Assembly: GCA_913062865.1 (NCBI GenBank) | Contig: CAJXWO010000003.1 | Coordinates: 29,566-93,565 of the forward strand | Reading direction: 5' to 3' | Length of the DNA stretch: 64,000 nt | Source of the DNA: an uncultured Paracoccaceae bacterium | Lineage (GTDB): Bacteria; Pseudomonadota; Alphaproteobacteria; Rhodobacterales; Rhodobacteraceae | Shown here: one piece after another, positions 37,217 to 47,128 of the stretch | Layout: the number at the start of each line of letters is the position of its first letter | Numbering within the stretch: position 1 is the first letter of the stretch | Notes under the pieces: generated by a model | The model's database searches: none | What the model was told of the DNA's origin: nothing | The model's input: only the letters and a program-made list of their open reading frames with translations | Position numbers and translations under genes: made by a program

Positions 37217-38034
37217 GCGTGCGCCAGCCCCTCGGCCTGGGCATAGGCGCGGCGGCGCTTTTCTTCGATCATGTCCGCGATCTTGCCCATCGCGATGCCG
37301 CGCATGATCATGCTTGCGGGAAGAAAGGCCCATGCGCTCATCATCCAGATCAGGGTCAGCGGGTTCGCCATCGAAATCGGGTCTAGCAGATCCGAGGCTA
37401 ACTTGACCAATGCCGGCATCACGAAGGGCAGCAGAACCCCGAGCGTGATATTGATGCGCGCGTCGAGCTTGAGCCGCTGAACCACGTCGCCGCCGGCGGT
37501 CGGATCGAAGAGCGGCAGGTTGACCCAAACATTGAAAGCGCCATTGCGCGCGGGCCAGTCAAAGATCCGGACCATGGTCACGAAGCCGATCATCGCAAGG
37601 AGCGATACCAGATAGGCCAGGCCGGCCGCCGTGCGCACGTCATAGAGCAGCTCGAAAGTGGCATCGGCGGGCATCATCAGAACGACAAGCCGCACCGGCG
37701 AATAGGGAAAGTCGATCGCATCGCCGACAATCGTGCCAATCACCGTGAGCATTTCAGTCAGGGCCGTCGGCTCGACCTTGCCACGGGCAATCGCGGTCAG
37801 GCTGAAAACTGTAAAGAACAATGCCACAAAGCGCAGGCGGTTGAACGGGGGGGCGCTGCGAAACTCCACGATCGACGGATAGGCGCTGTTGTATTCCACG
37901 AAGGTCATGATCGCGGCGAGGATCGCGACGATGAACACGATCTGCGCCGAGTCGGATTCCACCGAGGGCAACAGAAGCGCCGGTGTCGCGATCAACACCG
38001 CGCGCACACCTGCGCTGGCAAGTTGTCCGATCAC
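37213..38034 (-). CDS. Conserved integral membrane protein of unknown function
   Basis: A 273-residue protein with about six transmembrane helices (for example AQIVFIVAILAAIMTFVEY, AGLAYLVSLLAMIGFVTMV, ITLGVLLPFVMPALVKLA) and a basic cytoplasmic C terminus (MIEEKRRRAYAQ). I do not recognise a named family. The GTG start at 38034 is preceded by AGAGGACAG. It is directly coupled to the secreted EEP-family protein downstream, so the two may act together at the envelope. Confidence 0.7.
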   Translation of the reverse strand: MIGQLASAGVRAVLIATPALLLPSVESDSAQIVFIVAILAAIMTFVEYNSAYPSIVEFRSAPPFNRLRFVALFFTVFSLTAIARGKVEPTALTEMLTVIGTIVGDAIDFPYSPVRLVVLMMPADATFELLYDVRTAAGLAYLVSLLAMIGFVTMVRIFDWPARNGAFNVWVNLPLFDPTAGGDVVQRLKLDARINITLGVLLPFVMPALVKLASDLLDPISMANPLTLIWMMSAWAFLPASMIMRGIAMGKIADMIEEKRRRAYAQAEGLAHA

Positions 38035-38238
38035 TGCTCTGTCCTCTCAAACTGGACGCGCGCGATTACGTGCCGCGCGCATGTTCCCGCTTGAAACCGC
38101 CGATTGTGGCGCTCTGCCTCAGGTTTGCCCAACTTTTGCCCCTTTCCCTGCGGTGGCTCAAGTACTGTGGGTAATTGACTTCATCTTTGGGGCAAAATCA
38201 GGGAAAGACTGGTGCGGGAATGCATCATTCTTAAAGCG

Positions 38239-38263
38239 AAAAGGGGCCAAAAGGGCCCCTTTT
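38239..38263 (-). terminator. Intrinsic terminator after leuD
   Basis: AAAAGGGGCC pairs perfectly with GGCCCCTTTT around a five-base loop; on the minus strand TTTTCGCTTT follows. It lies 25 bases past the leuD stop. The A/T tracts on both sides would let it work in either direction. Confidence 0.85.
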
Positions 38264-38288
38264 TCAATATCTTGTAGTTAAGTCTTAA

Positions 38289-38894
38289 TCAGACCCAAGG
38301 GCGTGCCTGCGCCGCCTGACCTTCGAAACTGTCGATCGCGGGCGCCTTTTCCATGGTCAGCCCAATATCGTCCAGCCCTTCGAGAAGGCAGCGTTTGCGA
38401 AAGGGTTCGACTTCGAACGGGATCACCTGCCCGTCGGACGTGGTGATCTCTTGTGCTTCCAGGTCGATGGTCATCCGGGCATTCGCGCCCTTTTCGGCAT
38501 CGGCCATCAGAAGGTCCACCTGCTCTTGCGGCAGGGCGATAGGCAGGATGCCGTTCTTGAAGCAGTTGTTGAAAAAGATGTCGGCAAAGCTGGGCGCGAT
38601 CACGCAGCGGATGCCAAAATCCTTGATCGCCCAGGGCGCGTGTTCGCGCGACGAACCGCAGCCGAAATTGTCGCCAGCGACCAGGATCTGCGTCTCGCGG
38701 TACTGCGGCTTGTTCAGGACGAAATCGGGGATCTCGTTGCCCTGGTCGTCATACCGCATCTCGTCGAAGAGATTCACGCCAAGCCCCGACCGCTTGATCG
38801 TTTTCAGGAACTGCTTGGGGATGATCATGTCGGTGTCGATGTTGATCAGCGGCAGGGGCGCCGCGATACCGGTCAGTTTTTCGAACTTGTCCAT
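38289..38894 (-). CDS. leuD: 3-isopropylmalate dehydratase small subunit
   Basis: LeuD (201 residues) is the swivelling small subunit of isopropylmalate isomerase. It contains [17 protein letters not shown] at the N terminus and the [16 protein letters not shown] active-site loop. I start it at MDKFEKLTG, which has AAGGA upstream and the normal length. It lies 84 bases downstream of leuC on the same strand and forms the heterodimer with its product. Confidence 0.96.
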   Translation of the reverse strand: MDKFEKLTGIAAPLPLINIDTDMIIPKQFLKTIKRSGLGVNLFDEMRYDDQGNEIPDFVLNKPQYRETQILVAGDNFGCGSSREHAPWAIKDFGIRCVIAPSFADIFFNNCFKNGILPIALPQEQVDLLMADAEKGANARMTIDLEAQEITTSDGQVIPFEVEPFRKRCLLEGLDDIGLTMEKAPAIDSFEGQAAQARPWV

Positions 38895-38978
38895 ATCCGG
38901 ATCCTTGTAGGGTGCCCCGTCGTGGGGGCGCGTTTCCATGAGACCTGCGGGCCGCGCGTCTGCGGCCCGCCCTGCCGT

Positions 38979-40385
38979 TCAGCCGGCCAGCGAGCGCACA
39001 TCGGTCAGCCGCCCGGTCACTGCCGCGGCGGCGGCCATGGCGGGTGACATCAGGTGGGTGCGTCCGCCCCGGCCCTGACGGCCTTCGAAGTTGCGGTTCG
39101 ACGTGGCCGCGCAGCGTTCGCCGGGGGCAAGCTGGTCGGGGTTCATGGCCAGGCACATCGAACAGCCTGCCAGCCGCCATTCAAAACCCGCCTCTTTGAA
39201 GATATCGGCCAGTCCTTCCTCCTCAGCCTGGGCACGCACAAGGCCCGAGCCGGGCACGACCATGGCGCGCTTCACCTTGATCTTCTTGCCCTTCAGGATC
39301 TCAGCCGCGGCGCGCAGATCCTCGATCCGGCCATTGGTGCAGGAGCCGATAAAGACGGTGTCGATCTCGATCTCGCTCAGCGGCGTGCCAGGGGTCAGGC
39401 CCATATAATCGAGCGAACGCTGCGCCGCGCCGACCTTGCCGCCCTCGAAATCGTCGGGAGCGGGTACGGTGGCGGTGATGGGCAGGGCATCTTCGGGCGA
39501 GGTGCCCCAGGTGACCGTGGGCGCGATGCTTTCGCCTTCGATGGTGATGACCTTGTCCCACTGGGCGTCGTCATCGGAATAGAGCGTCTTCCACCAGGCC
39601 AGAGCGGCCTCCCACTGGGCGCCCTTGGGCGCGTGGGGCCGACCTTTGACATATTCGAAGGTGGTCTCGTCCGGCGCGATCAGGCCTGCGCGGGCGCCGC
39701 CCTCGATCGCCATGTTGCAGATGGTCATCCGGCCTTCCATCGACAGGGTGCGGATGGCTTCGCCGCAATACTCGATCACATAGCCGGTGCCGCCCGCGGT
39801 GCCGGTTTCGGCGATGATGCGCAGTACGATGTCTTTGGCTGTCACCCCGGGCATGAGCTGGCCCGTGATCTCGACCTTCATGTTCTTGGACTTTTTCTGG
39901 ATCAGCGTCTGGGTGGCCAGCACATGCTCGACTTCCGAGGTGCCGATGCCGTGCGCCAGCGCGCCAAAGGCCCCATGGGTCGCGGTGTGGCTGTCGCCGC
40001 ACACGACGGTCATGCCCGGCAGGGTCCAGCCCTGTTCGGGGCCAACGATATGCACGATGCCCTGGCGGATATCCGTCACCGGGTAATAGTGAATCCCGAA
40101 ATCCTTGGCGTTCTGGTCCAGTGCCGCGACCTGAATGCGGCTGTCCTCGGGCATCAGGTCGGGGTTCTCGCGACCCGCTGTGGTGGGCACGTTATGGTCC
40201 GGCACGGCAATGGTTTTTTCCGGGGCGCGCACCTTGCGCCCGGCCATGCGCAGACCCTCGAAGGCCTGGGGGCTTGTCACCTCGTGGACAAGGTGGCGGT
40301 CGATATACAGAAGGCAGGTGCCATCTTCGGCTTCGTGAACCAGGTGGGCATCCCAGATTTTGTCATAGAGCGTCTTGGGGGACAT
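38979..40385 (-). CDS. leuC: 3-isopropylmalate dehydratase large subunit
   Basis: LeuC (468 residues) binds the [4Fe-4S] cluster and catalyses isomerisation of 2- to 3-isopropylmalate with LeuD. The cluster cysteines lie in FIGSCTNGR and in [27 protein letters not shown] and the C-terminal [11 protein letters not shown] are also typical. The ATG at 40385 follows GGGAGAGGAC. It leads the leuCD operon. Confidence 0.97.
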   Translation of the reverse strand: MSPKTLYDKIWDAHLVHEAEDGTCLLYIDRHLVHEVTSPQAFEGLRMAGRKVRAPEKTIAVPDHNVPTTAGRENPDLMPEDSRIQVAALDQNAKDFGIHYYPVTDIRQGIVHIVGPEQGWTLPGMTVVCGDSHTATHGAFGALAHGIGTSEVEHVLATQTLIQKKSKNMKVEITGQLMPGVTAKDIVLRIIAETGTAGGTGYVIEYCGEAIRTLSMEGRMTICNMAIEGGARAGLIAPDETTFEYVKGRPHAPKGAQWEAALAWWKTLYSDDDAQWDKVITIEGESIAPTVTWGTSPEDALPITATVPAPDDFEGGKVGAAQRSLDYMGLTPGTPLSEIEIDTVFIGSCTNGRIEDLRAAAEILKGKKIKVKRAMVVPGSGLVRAQAEEEGLADIFKEAGFEWRLAGCSMCLAMNPDQLAPGERCAATSNRNFEGRQGRGGRTHLMSPAMAAAAAVTGRLTDVRSLAG

Positions 40386-40442
40386 GGGTCCTCTCCCGTG
40401 AAGTGAAGTCAGATTGTCGGGGCGAATGCATCAATCCGGCAC

Positions 40443-40529
40443 TTATAGCCGGGCCAGCACCGTGTGCGTGGCGCCATAGAACCGCTCGCTCAGGCGGGCG
40501 CGGTCATCGATGTTGAAAAGCGCGGTCAT
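40443..40529 (-). CDS. Possible 28-residue small protein upstream of leuC
   Basis: A 28-codon open frame (starting MTALFNIDDRARLSERF, ending TVLARL then TAA) lies 57 bases upstream of leuC on the same strand. The codon pattern looks coding (G/C at third positions), and the peptide is amphipathic. There is no strong Shine-Dalgarno site, and no leucine run as in a classical leu attenuator peptide. It could be a small protein, a leader peptide or chance. Confidence 0.3.
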   Translation of the reverse strand: MTALFNIDDRARLSERFYGATHTVLARL

Positions 40530-40628
40530 GGGCCGCAAATACAGCCTGATCCGGATTCTCGCAAGAGCAGGAGTGATCCGGTCGGGGCCGCGCGTCGTAT
40601 CCTGTTTGTCTTTTCAGGAAACCTCACG

Positions 40629-41225
40629 ATGCCAACGCTCAAGAAACTGCACTATCTTCTGATCGCTGCGATTGCCGCGATGGCCGTGACCGTTCACGCG
40701 CAGGCGGATATGTACAAGGGCTACGAAATGCCCCCCTTCGCTGTGGAGCACAGCGACGGACAATTCGAGATCCGGCGCTACGATCCGCATCTGGTGGCTG
40801 AGGTTGCCGTGACGGGCAACCGCGGCGCCGCCATTGGCACGGGCTTTCGGATCCTTGCCGATTACATCTATGGCGGCAATGCGCAGGCGCAGCGAGTCAC
40901 CATGACCGTGCCGGTCACCCAGACCCGGGAATACGGCCATTGGACCGTGCGGTTCATGATGCCGGCGGCCTACGACAAGGATGCGCTGCCCAAGCCCAAC
41001 AACGCCGCGATCCGGTTCATCGAAACCGCGCCGGAACGCCATGCTGTGATCCGGTTCAACGGCATCGCCGGGTCGGACACGCTGGCCAGCCGAGCCGACG
41101 ATTTGATGGCCTATGTCGAAGCCGAGGGGCTGGAGCCGACCGGCAGCCCGCGCTTTCACTTTTACGACGACCCGTTCACCCTGCCTTGGAAGCGGCGCAA
41201 CGAAGTGTCGATGCCGATCCGCTAG
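40629..41225 (+). CDS. SOUL-family haem-binding protein, secreted
   Basis: A 198-residue SOUL/HBP family protein with a signal peptide (residues 1-25, cleaved near HAQA). The segments FEIRRYDPHLVAEVAVTG and MTVPVTQTREYGHWTVRFMMP are characteristic of the fold. SOUL proteins bind haem or tetrapyrroles; the periplasmic role in bacteria is not settled. The start ATG at 40629 was chosen because it begins the signal peptide. It is divergent from leuC and convergent with the Hint-domain gene. Confidence 0.88.
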   Translation: MPTLKKLHYLLIAAIAAMAVTVHAQADMYKGYEMPPFAVEHSDGQFEIRRYDPHLVAEVAVTGNRGAAIGTGFRILADYIYGGNAQAQRVTMTVPVTQTREYGHWTVRFMMPAAYDKDALPKPNNAAIRFIETAPERHAVIRFNGIAGSDTLASRADDLMAYVEAEGLEPTGSPRFHFYDDPFTLPWKRRNEVSMPIR

Positions 41226-41248
41226 TTCTTTCGCATGCTGCTGGGCGC

Positions 41249-42337
41249 TCAGGCGGCGCGCATCTCGACAAGCGTGATCGCCTCGTAGGGCTTGAGAAGA
41301 CGGTAGGACGCGTGCGTATGCTCCGGCAAGGTGGCCCGTCCGTAGCCGCTTAGAAGGCTCGCGGCCAGCTGAGCGGGCTTGCGACGCAGGCGCCCGATGT
41401 AGAGGCTTTCCAGCGAGGTTCCCGCGCAATTCAATGTTTCATGTGCCGGCAGCAAGGGCTGGCTGTAGCGGACCAGGGTCTGATCCGTCTCGTAAAGGGC
41501 GGCAGAGCCGGTGGCGAGGTGCCGCGCTGCGACCAGGACACCTTCGCGACCGAACAGGTATTCCACGTCCGACCCGCTCAGAAGCAGGCGCTGTTCGGGC
41601 GCGACGACGATATCTTCGGTCAGGCCGAAATAGGGCGCGCGCAGGCGGACGGGCCGGAAGCTGCCGCGCGCCGGAACGGTCCGGCCGGGCACGTCCAGAA
41701 CGGGCTGAAGGCCGGAATGCAGCGTCTCGACCACGTCCCCCCGGCGCAGGCACCGCAGCGGCATGGTGCCCCGGGCCGTCCGGATCGGCGTTGCTTCCGT
41801 CATCGCGGGCATCGGTCCTACTGGTTCGATCTCGTCCGAGATGGCGAAATAGATCAGGTCCGCATCCACGCGGCGCAGGTCGGTCGGCCGCACCATCGCG
41901 CGCAAAAGGGCCAGCGGCAGCGGTGGCGGCGACTGCGCTTCGGCCAGGCTGACATAGCCCGACTCGGGCCGTTCCAGCGCCAGCCGACCGCACCGTGCCG
42001 GGGCGTCCCAGCTGTAGGTGATGCGCAGCACGTCCGCCCGGCCCACCGATGCGTCGCTAAGCGCCATGTGAAACAGATCGCGCCCCGGCTGCCCGGCAAC
42101 CACGGCCACCCCGCCGCCCGGGATGGCCTGCACCGAAAAGGCAGCGGGCCACGGGCTTGCCTTGGAGCAGGACAAGAGTGTTTGGGGCCCGCCGTCCGGT
42201 GACAGGCGCGTTTCGATCAGGATCGACCCCCGCGCCAGGATCGCATCGGGATTGGGCGGAACCATGGGGCCCTCCGCCCCGATGCCCGATGCCGAGAAGG
42301 TGCTGCCATTGCGATCCGACAGGCCGATCCAGGTCAT
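41249..42337 (-). CDS. Hint-domain protein lacking the cysteine nucleophile
   Basis: A 362-residue protein. The N-terminal half (about 1-175) is a beta-rich domain I do not recognise. The C-terminal half aligns by eye with the Hint domain of the adjacent upstream gene: TPIRTARGTMPLRCLRRGD matches THIRTDRGDIPVERLRPGD, and AHETLNCAGTSLESL lies near the end. Where the neighbour has CFVAG, with the nucleophilic cysteine, this one has MTEA, so autoprocessing by the usual N-S shift is not expected. No signal peptide is seen, as for type I secretion substrates. It follows the choice-of-anchor L gene by 16 bases. Confidence 0.75.
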   Translation of the reverse strand: MTWIGLSDRNGSTFSASGIGAEGPMVPPNPDAILARGSILIETRLSPDGGPQTLLSCSKASPWPAAFSVQAIPGGGVAVVAGQPGRDLFHMALSDASVGRADVLRITYSWDAPARCGRLALERPESGYVSLAEAQSPPPLPLALLRAMVRPTDLRRVDADLIYFAISDEIEPVGPMPAMTEATPIRTARGTMPLRCLRRGDVVETLHSGLQPVLDVPGRTVPARGSFRPVRLRAPYFGLTEDIVVAPEQRLLLSGSDVEYLFGREGVLVAARHLATGSAALYETDQTLVRYSQPLLPAHETLNCAGTSLESLYIGRLRRKPAQLAASLLSGYGRATLPEHTHASYRLLKPYEAITLVEMRAA

Positions 42338-42353
42338 CCCGCGCACCCTCGGG

Positions 42354-43921
42354 TCATGCGGCTTGCACCAGCGAGGCGAGAAGCTCGGCTTCGTAGCGGC
42401 GAAGCGTGCGGCGCGCGGCGGGCCCGTAACCCGCACCCGTCTGCGGATCCAGTTCGGGGAAGAGCGCGCAGGTCTCGTCCAGCACGGCCTTGTCGAAGCT
42501 CTTGCTGGTTTGGGGGCCTGGCAGGAAGCTCTCGGTCGCCAGGCCCTCGGAAAAGACGACCTGATGGGCGTCGAACATGAGGTGCACGTAGGTGACCTCT
42601 CCGCCCACGTGCCGGGTCACGCTCGTGCCGTTGACCAGATCCCGCGCGGCGACCAGCACCTCGGTCTCGCCGAACAGAACCTCGGCAAGCGCATCCCGCA
42701 CGAGCACACGGTGCAGGGGCGACAGCCACAGGGTACCATGGGTGCCGAAGGTATTTCGGGCGATGCGGATCGGCGCGAAACGGTCCACCGCCGCGACCGT
42801 GCGCCGTCCGATCCAGCGCAAGGGTTGCGGGCCGTTGTCTTGGGTCAGCACCATGTCGCCGGGCCTGAGGCGCTCAACGGGAATATCGCCCCGGTCGGTG
42901 CGGATATGCGTACCGGCCACGAAGCAGGGGATCGCGTTGACCTCGACGAAGGCGGAATCGCTGACTCCGTCCTCGTTCTCGATCGTGTAGGAAAAGTTGA
43001 ACGTCTCGGTGTCGCCGTCCCCGGTCAGGGTAAACGTGCCGTTGGCGTTCAACGTCACGGTCTGCCCGGTGTTGAGCGTCACGCTGTACCCCGCACCGAC
43101 GGCGATGCCGTTGATATGGGTGATGGTCAACGTGCCACCTGTGTCGTTCGCAAGCACATCCACCGTCTTGCTGCCCGAGGGGAAAAGGTTGGTGCTGTCG
43201 TCATTGGCGATCACGGCCTTCTGTACCGATCCGGCGGCGATCAGAACGTTGGTATCGTAACTTGTATCCACCACGTCGGCCACGCCGATGCGGATCGAGT
43301 TCTCGACACCCGGGACCACATCCATCTTCAACGTCATCGTGACGGTGAAGCCGTCCATCTCGGTGTTGTAGTCGTCATTCGTGTTGTCGATGAACAGATT
43401 CTGGTTGTCGGTCTGGTTCACATTGCCCGGGTCGACATCGCCGTCGCCCACATCGAGATCCACGAGCGATCCGTTGACCCAGACGGCGAACAGATCCTGG
43501 TAAACCGAGTTTGTGAATTCAGGGTATTCTTCGGAAGAAAAGACGAACTGCATCGACATCGTATCCCCGGTGGGGATGAAATCGACGTCCAGATAGGCCG
43601 CATCGTAGGTTCGCGCCCCCGCCGCATCGTTGAAATCCGACTGGTTGTTGCGTCCGCTGGTGTTGGTCAAGGTCGCGTTGCTCTGGTTCGAAGAGCCGCT
43701 GGAATTGGTGAAATCCCGTGCGTCGCCGTGGACAGGATGATGCCCTCGTCCCCAGGCACAACTCCGGGTGAGGTGCTGTCGCCGCCCGTGTACGTCGCCG
43801 AGGAGTCCCGGTCGCCCGTATAGCTGGCCCGGACGACGGTGACGCCTTCGCCGAAGATCGTCTGCGCCATCGTGTTGGCGTTGGCCCTGTCGTTGATCGA
43901 AAGCTCGGACGCTGCGACCAT
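42354..43921 (-). pseudogene. Choice-of-anchor L / Hint-domain secreted protein, frameshifted
   Basis: The N-terminal part ([20 protein letters not shown] to EGIILST) and the rest (GDARDFTNSSGSSNQSN onward) are in different frames; one G is missing near 43726. With it restored the protein is about 522 residues: choice-of-anchor L domain (to about 230, including FVFSSEEYPEFTNSVYQDLF), an Ig/cadherin-like repeat with VDVLANDTGGT (about 245-330), then a Hint domain starting with the cysteine of IPCFVAGTHI and continuing through LSPLHRVLV. Such proteins are acidic, repeat-bearing extracellular products, usually exported by type I systems. The start ATG at 43921 follows GAGGCAGAGC. Confidence 0.82.
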
Positions 43922-44250
43922 GCTCTGCCTCGTGTTGCTCTGGCAGATACACACGCGCGGACGCGAACCCGGTGAAGGGTGCGGTGGGTGTCCGTTGTGT
44001 TCGGGACGCCGGTGTTTTCACCGTGCGGCTCGACGACCTGCCTCAGGTTTATTTTGTTAACAAGTACCATGGCGGTCGCGCCCCGCAAACGCCTAAACCA
44101 CGGTCGCGGACAAATAAACGCCACATTTCGGGATATTGCGGCCCTCAGGACACCGGCCATGGGGCCGTGGACCCGGGCGGGCGGCTGGTGAATTGCCTCT
44201 GTCAGTACCATCCGCTAGGCAAGACCCAGCCAACCCGCAGGAGCATCGCC
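43922..44250. other. 329-base intergenic region between divergent genes
   Basis: This stretch separates the minus-strand choice-of-anchor L gene from plus-strand dapE and should hold promoters for both. Its middle (44045-44130) is less GC-rich than its surroundings and includes TTTATTTTGTTAACAAG. No open frame with a credible ribosome-binding site, RNA gene or repeat was seen. Confidence 0.5.
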
Positions 44251-45393
44251 ATGTCGACAGACCCCGTGAAACTGACCCAGGACCTGATCCGCTGCCCGTC
44301 GGTCACCCCGGAAGAGGGCGGTGCGCTGGTCTTGCTGCAAGAGCTGCTCGAGCGCGCGGGCTTCGACTGCCAGCGTGCAGACCGCGGCGAGGTATCGAAC
44401 CTTTTCGCCCGCTGGGGCGACAAGGGCCATGCGCGGAGTTTCGGGTTCAACGGGCATACCGACGTGGTGCCGGTGGGGGAAGAGGCCGCCTGGACCCGCC
44501 CGCCCTTTGGCGGAGAGATCCATGATGGCATCCTCTATGGCCGGGGCGCCACCGACATGAAATCGGGCGTGGCCGCCTTTGCCGCGGCGGCGGTCGATTT
44601 CGTCACCGAAACACCCCCAGACGGCGCGGTTGTCCTGGCGATCACCGGCGACGAAGAGGGCGTGTCGATCGACGGGACCCTTGCGCTTCTGGATTTTATG
44701 GCGGAGGCGGGCGAGCGGATGAGCGCCTGCATCGTGGGCGAGCCCACCTGTCCCGAAAAGATGGGCGAGATGATCAAGATCGGGCGGCGCGGGTCGATGT
44801 CGGCCTGGATCACTGTGGTCGGCAAGCAGGGCCATTCCGCCTACCCGCATCGCGCCAACAACCCGCTTCATGCGATGGCACGGCTGATGGACCGCCTGGC
44901 CAGTCACGAGCTTGACCGGGGCACCGACCATTTCGATCCCTCGAGCCTCGCCGTCGTGAACATCGACACCGGCAACAGCGCGACCAACGTCATTCCCGCC
45001 CGCTGCACCGGCGCGGTGAACATCCGCTTCAACGACATCCATACCGGCGCCAGCCTGTCGGACTGGCTGCGGGCCGAGGCTGACCGGATCGAGGCGGAAA
45101 CCGGCGTTACCGTCGAGATGGAGATCAAGATCTCGGGCGAGGCCTTCCTGACTCCGCCGGGCCCGCTGTCAGATCTCGTCGCCCGCGCGGTCGAGGCGGA
45201 AACCGGCGTGACAACGGTCCTGTCCACCACGGGGGGCACCTCTGACGCGCGTTTCGTCAAGGATCACTGCCCGGTGGTCGAATTCGGACTGGTGGGCGAG
45301 ACCATGCACCAGGTGGACGAATGCGTGCCGGTAGAGCAGATCACCCAGCTCAAGGCGGTCTATGCCCGCATCCTGCGCGACTATTTCGCCTGA
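44251..45393 (+). CDS. dapE: Succinyl-diaminopimelate desuccinylase
   Basis: DapE (380 residues) hydrolyses N-succinyl-LL-diaminopimelate in lysine and peptidoglycan precursor synthesis. It is an M20 family metallo-hydrolase: zinc ligands lie in [22 protein letters not shown] and TGDEEGVS, and the lid domain contains [15 protein letters not shown]. The ATG at 44251 has AGGAG seven bases upstream. It is followed after 94 bases by the antiporter gene on the same strand. Confidence 0.96.
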   Translation: MSTDPVKLTQDLIRCPSVTPEEGGALVLLQELLERAGFDCQRADRGEVSNLFARWGDKGHARSFGFNGHTDVVPVGEEAAWTRPPFGGEIHDGILYGRGATDMKSGVAAFAAAAVDFVTETPPDGAVVLAITGDEEGVSIDGTLALLDFMAEAGERMSACIVGEPTCPEKMGEMIKIGRRGSMSAWITVVGKQGHSAYPHRANNPLHAMARLMDRLASHELDRGTDHFDPSSLAVVNIDTGNSATNVIPARCTGAVNIRFNDIHTGASLSDWLRAEADRIEAETGVTVEMEIKISGEAFLTPPGPLSDLVARAVEAETGVTTVLSTTGGTSDARFVKDHCPVVEFGLVGETMHQVDECVPVEQITQLKAVYARILRDYFA

Positions 45394-45487
45394 ATGTCCC
45401 ATTTCGCGGCCAATGACGCTTTGCGCGTGACCATCGCGCGTCGGTCTGGCATCACATGGATGACCTGACCGAAACAGGAGAGACGGC

Positions 45488-47050
45488 GTGGTTTTCGAGG
45501 TTTTCGCCATCACCTCGGCCTTTCTCTGCGGATTGGCGGTGCGGCCCTTCGGCCTGCCGCCCCTAGTCGGGTTTCTGGCCGCCGGGTTCCTGATCAATGC
45601 CATCGGCCCACGCTTCGGCATGCCGCAGGAGACCGGGCCGATCCTGGTGTACCTGGCCGATCTGGGTGTGCTGCTGCTTCTCTTCACCGTCGGGCTCAAG
45701 CTGAAGCTGCGCCAGATCGGCGAACCTCAGGTGGTGGGCGGGGCGCTCTTGCATTTCGCGCTGTCGGTGGCGGTCTTCACCCCCATTGCACGCTTTCTTT
45801 TTGCGCCCGACTGGACCGCAGCGGTTCTGATCGGGATCGCGGTCGCGTTTTCCTCTACCGTGCTGGCCGCCAAGATGCTCGAGGCCAAGCGCGAGCTGGG
45901 CAGTTTCCATGGCCGTACCGCGATCGGCATACTGATCGTGCAGGATATCATCGCGCTGGTGGTGCTGGCTGGCTTTTCCGGCAAGGTGCCGGGGCCCTGG
46001 GCGCTTCTGATCTTCGCGACACCGCTTTTGCGGCCGCTTCTCTACAAGCTGATCGACTGGGCCGGTCATGATGAGGTGCTGGTGCTGACCGGCATGGCGC
46101 TGGCGCTGGTGCTGGGCGGCGTGGGGTTCGAAATGATCGGCCTCAAGGGCGAGATCGGCGCGCTGGTCATGGGGCTCTTGCTGTCGAACCACCCCCGCGC
46201 GGGGGAGTTGTCCGAGTCGCTCTGGGCGCTCAAGGAAGTGTTCCTGGTGGGCTTTTTCCTGTCCATCGGCATGTCCGGTCTGCCTGATATGGACGCGCTG
46301 ATCTTCGCGGTCATCATGGGCGTGCTGTTGCCGCTCAAGGGGATCGCCTTTTTCTTCCTCTTGATCGCGTTCAACATCAGCGCGCGCACGGCCTTCCTGT
46401 CGTCGCTGTCGCTCACCGCCTATAGCGAGTTCGGCCTGATCGTTGCCGCGGGCATCCCTGCGGCGAACCCTTATCTTGTCCCGCTGGCGATCGCGGTGTC
46501 GGTGTCCTTCCTCGTGGCAGCACCACTTAATCGGCTGGCGCATCCGCTGTTCGAGCGTTTCGAGACGCCGCTGAAACGCTGGGAGCGGAAGATGCCCCAT
46601 CGCGATGAGCAACCGACCGATCTGGGCGATGCCGAGGTGCTGATTTTCGGCATGGGCCGCACCGGCACTGCCGCCTACGAATCCGTCCAGAACGAGGGGC
46701 TGCGCCCTGTCGGTCTCGACGCTGACACCTACAAGGCCAAGGCCCATGCAGAGGCCGGGCGACACGTTGTCTTTGCCGATGCGGAAGACAGCAATTTCTG
46801 GTCCGGCGTGACCTTGTCGGGCATCCGCGCCGTGATCCTAGCCATGGACGACCTCGAGGCCAAGCTGATCGCCGCCCGTACCCTGCGACGCAAGGGCTTT
46901 ACCGGCCCCATCGTCAGCCACGCGCTGTTCGAAGAGCACGTCGCCCTGATTTCCGAGGCCGGGGCCGATGAAACCTATCTGACCATGCGCGAGGCCGGTC
47001 GCAGCCTGGCCGACCGCGCGGTCGAGGTGCTGCGACCGGAAGAGGCCTGA
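45488..47050 (+). CDS. CPA2-family monovalent cation:proton antiporter with RCK domain (KefB/C-like)
   Basis: A 520-residue protein. Residues 1-375 hold about twelve transmembrane helices of the Na+/H+ exchanger fold (GVLLLLFTVGLKLKL, AVAFSSTVLAAKML, ILIVQDIIALVVL). The C-terminal RCK/TrkA-N domain begins VLIFGMGRTGTAAYESVQ, a Rossmann nucleotide-binding motif that gates transport. KefB/C proteins export potassium during electrophile stress, but specificity here is not determined. The GTG start at 45488 is preceded by AGGAGA. No KefF/G ancillary gene is present. Confidence 0.9.
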   Translation: MVFEVFAITSAFLCGLAVRPFGLPPLVGFLAAGFLINAIGPRFGMPQETGPILVYLADLGVLLLLFTVGLKLKLRQIGEPQVVGGALLHFALSVAVFTPIARFLFAPDWTAAVLIGIAVAFSSTVLAAKMLEAKRELGSFHGRTAIGILIVQDIIALVVLAGFSGKVPGPWALLIFATPLLRPLLYKLIDWAGHDEVLVLTGMALALVLGGVGFEMIGLKGEIGALVMGLLLSNHPRAGELSESLWALKEVFLVGFFLSIGMSGLPDMDALIFAVIMGVLLPLKGIAFFFLLIAFNISARTAFLSSLSLTAYSEFGLIVAAGIPAANPYLVPLAIAVSVSFLVAAPLNRLAHPLFERFETPLKRWERKMPHRDEQPTDLGDAEVLIFGMGRTGTAAYESVQNEGLRPVGLDADTYKAKAHAEAGRHVVFADAEDSNFWSGVTLSGIRAVILAMDDLEAKLIAARTLRRKGFTGPIVSHALFEEHVALISEAGADETYLTMREAGRSLADRAVEVLRPEEA

Positions 47051-47128
47051 GGCCAAGGGCCCTGTTCCATCGCGTGCGGATGCGCTTTCCCGCATGACGC
47101 CGCGCGGCGCCCGTGCTACCTGTCGGCC

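Noticed and set aside
40386..40628. Classical leucine attenuator upstream of leuC
   Set aside because: No peptide with consecutive leucine codons and no terminator/antiterminator pair were found.
43972..44250. Extension of dapE by about 90 codons upstream
   Set aside because: The ATG at 44251 has AGGAG at proper spacing and starts at the conserved family N terminus; the extension has no family similarity.
45394..45468. 24-codon frame between dapE and the antiporter gene
   Set aside because: No ribosome-binding site and no compositional or positional support beyond being open.
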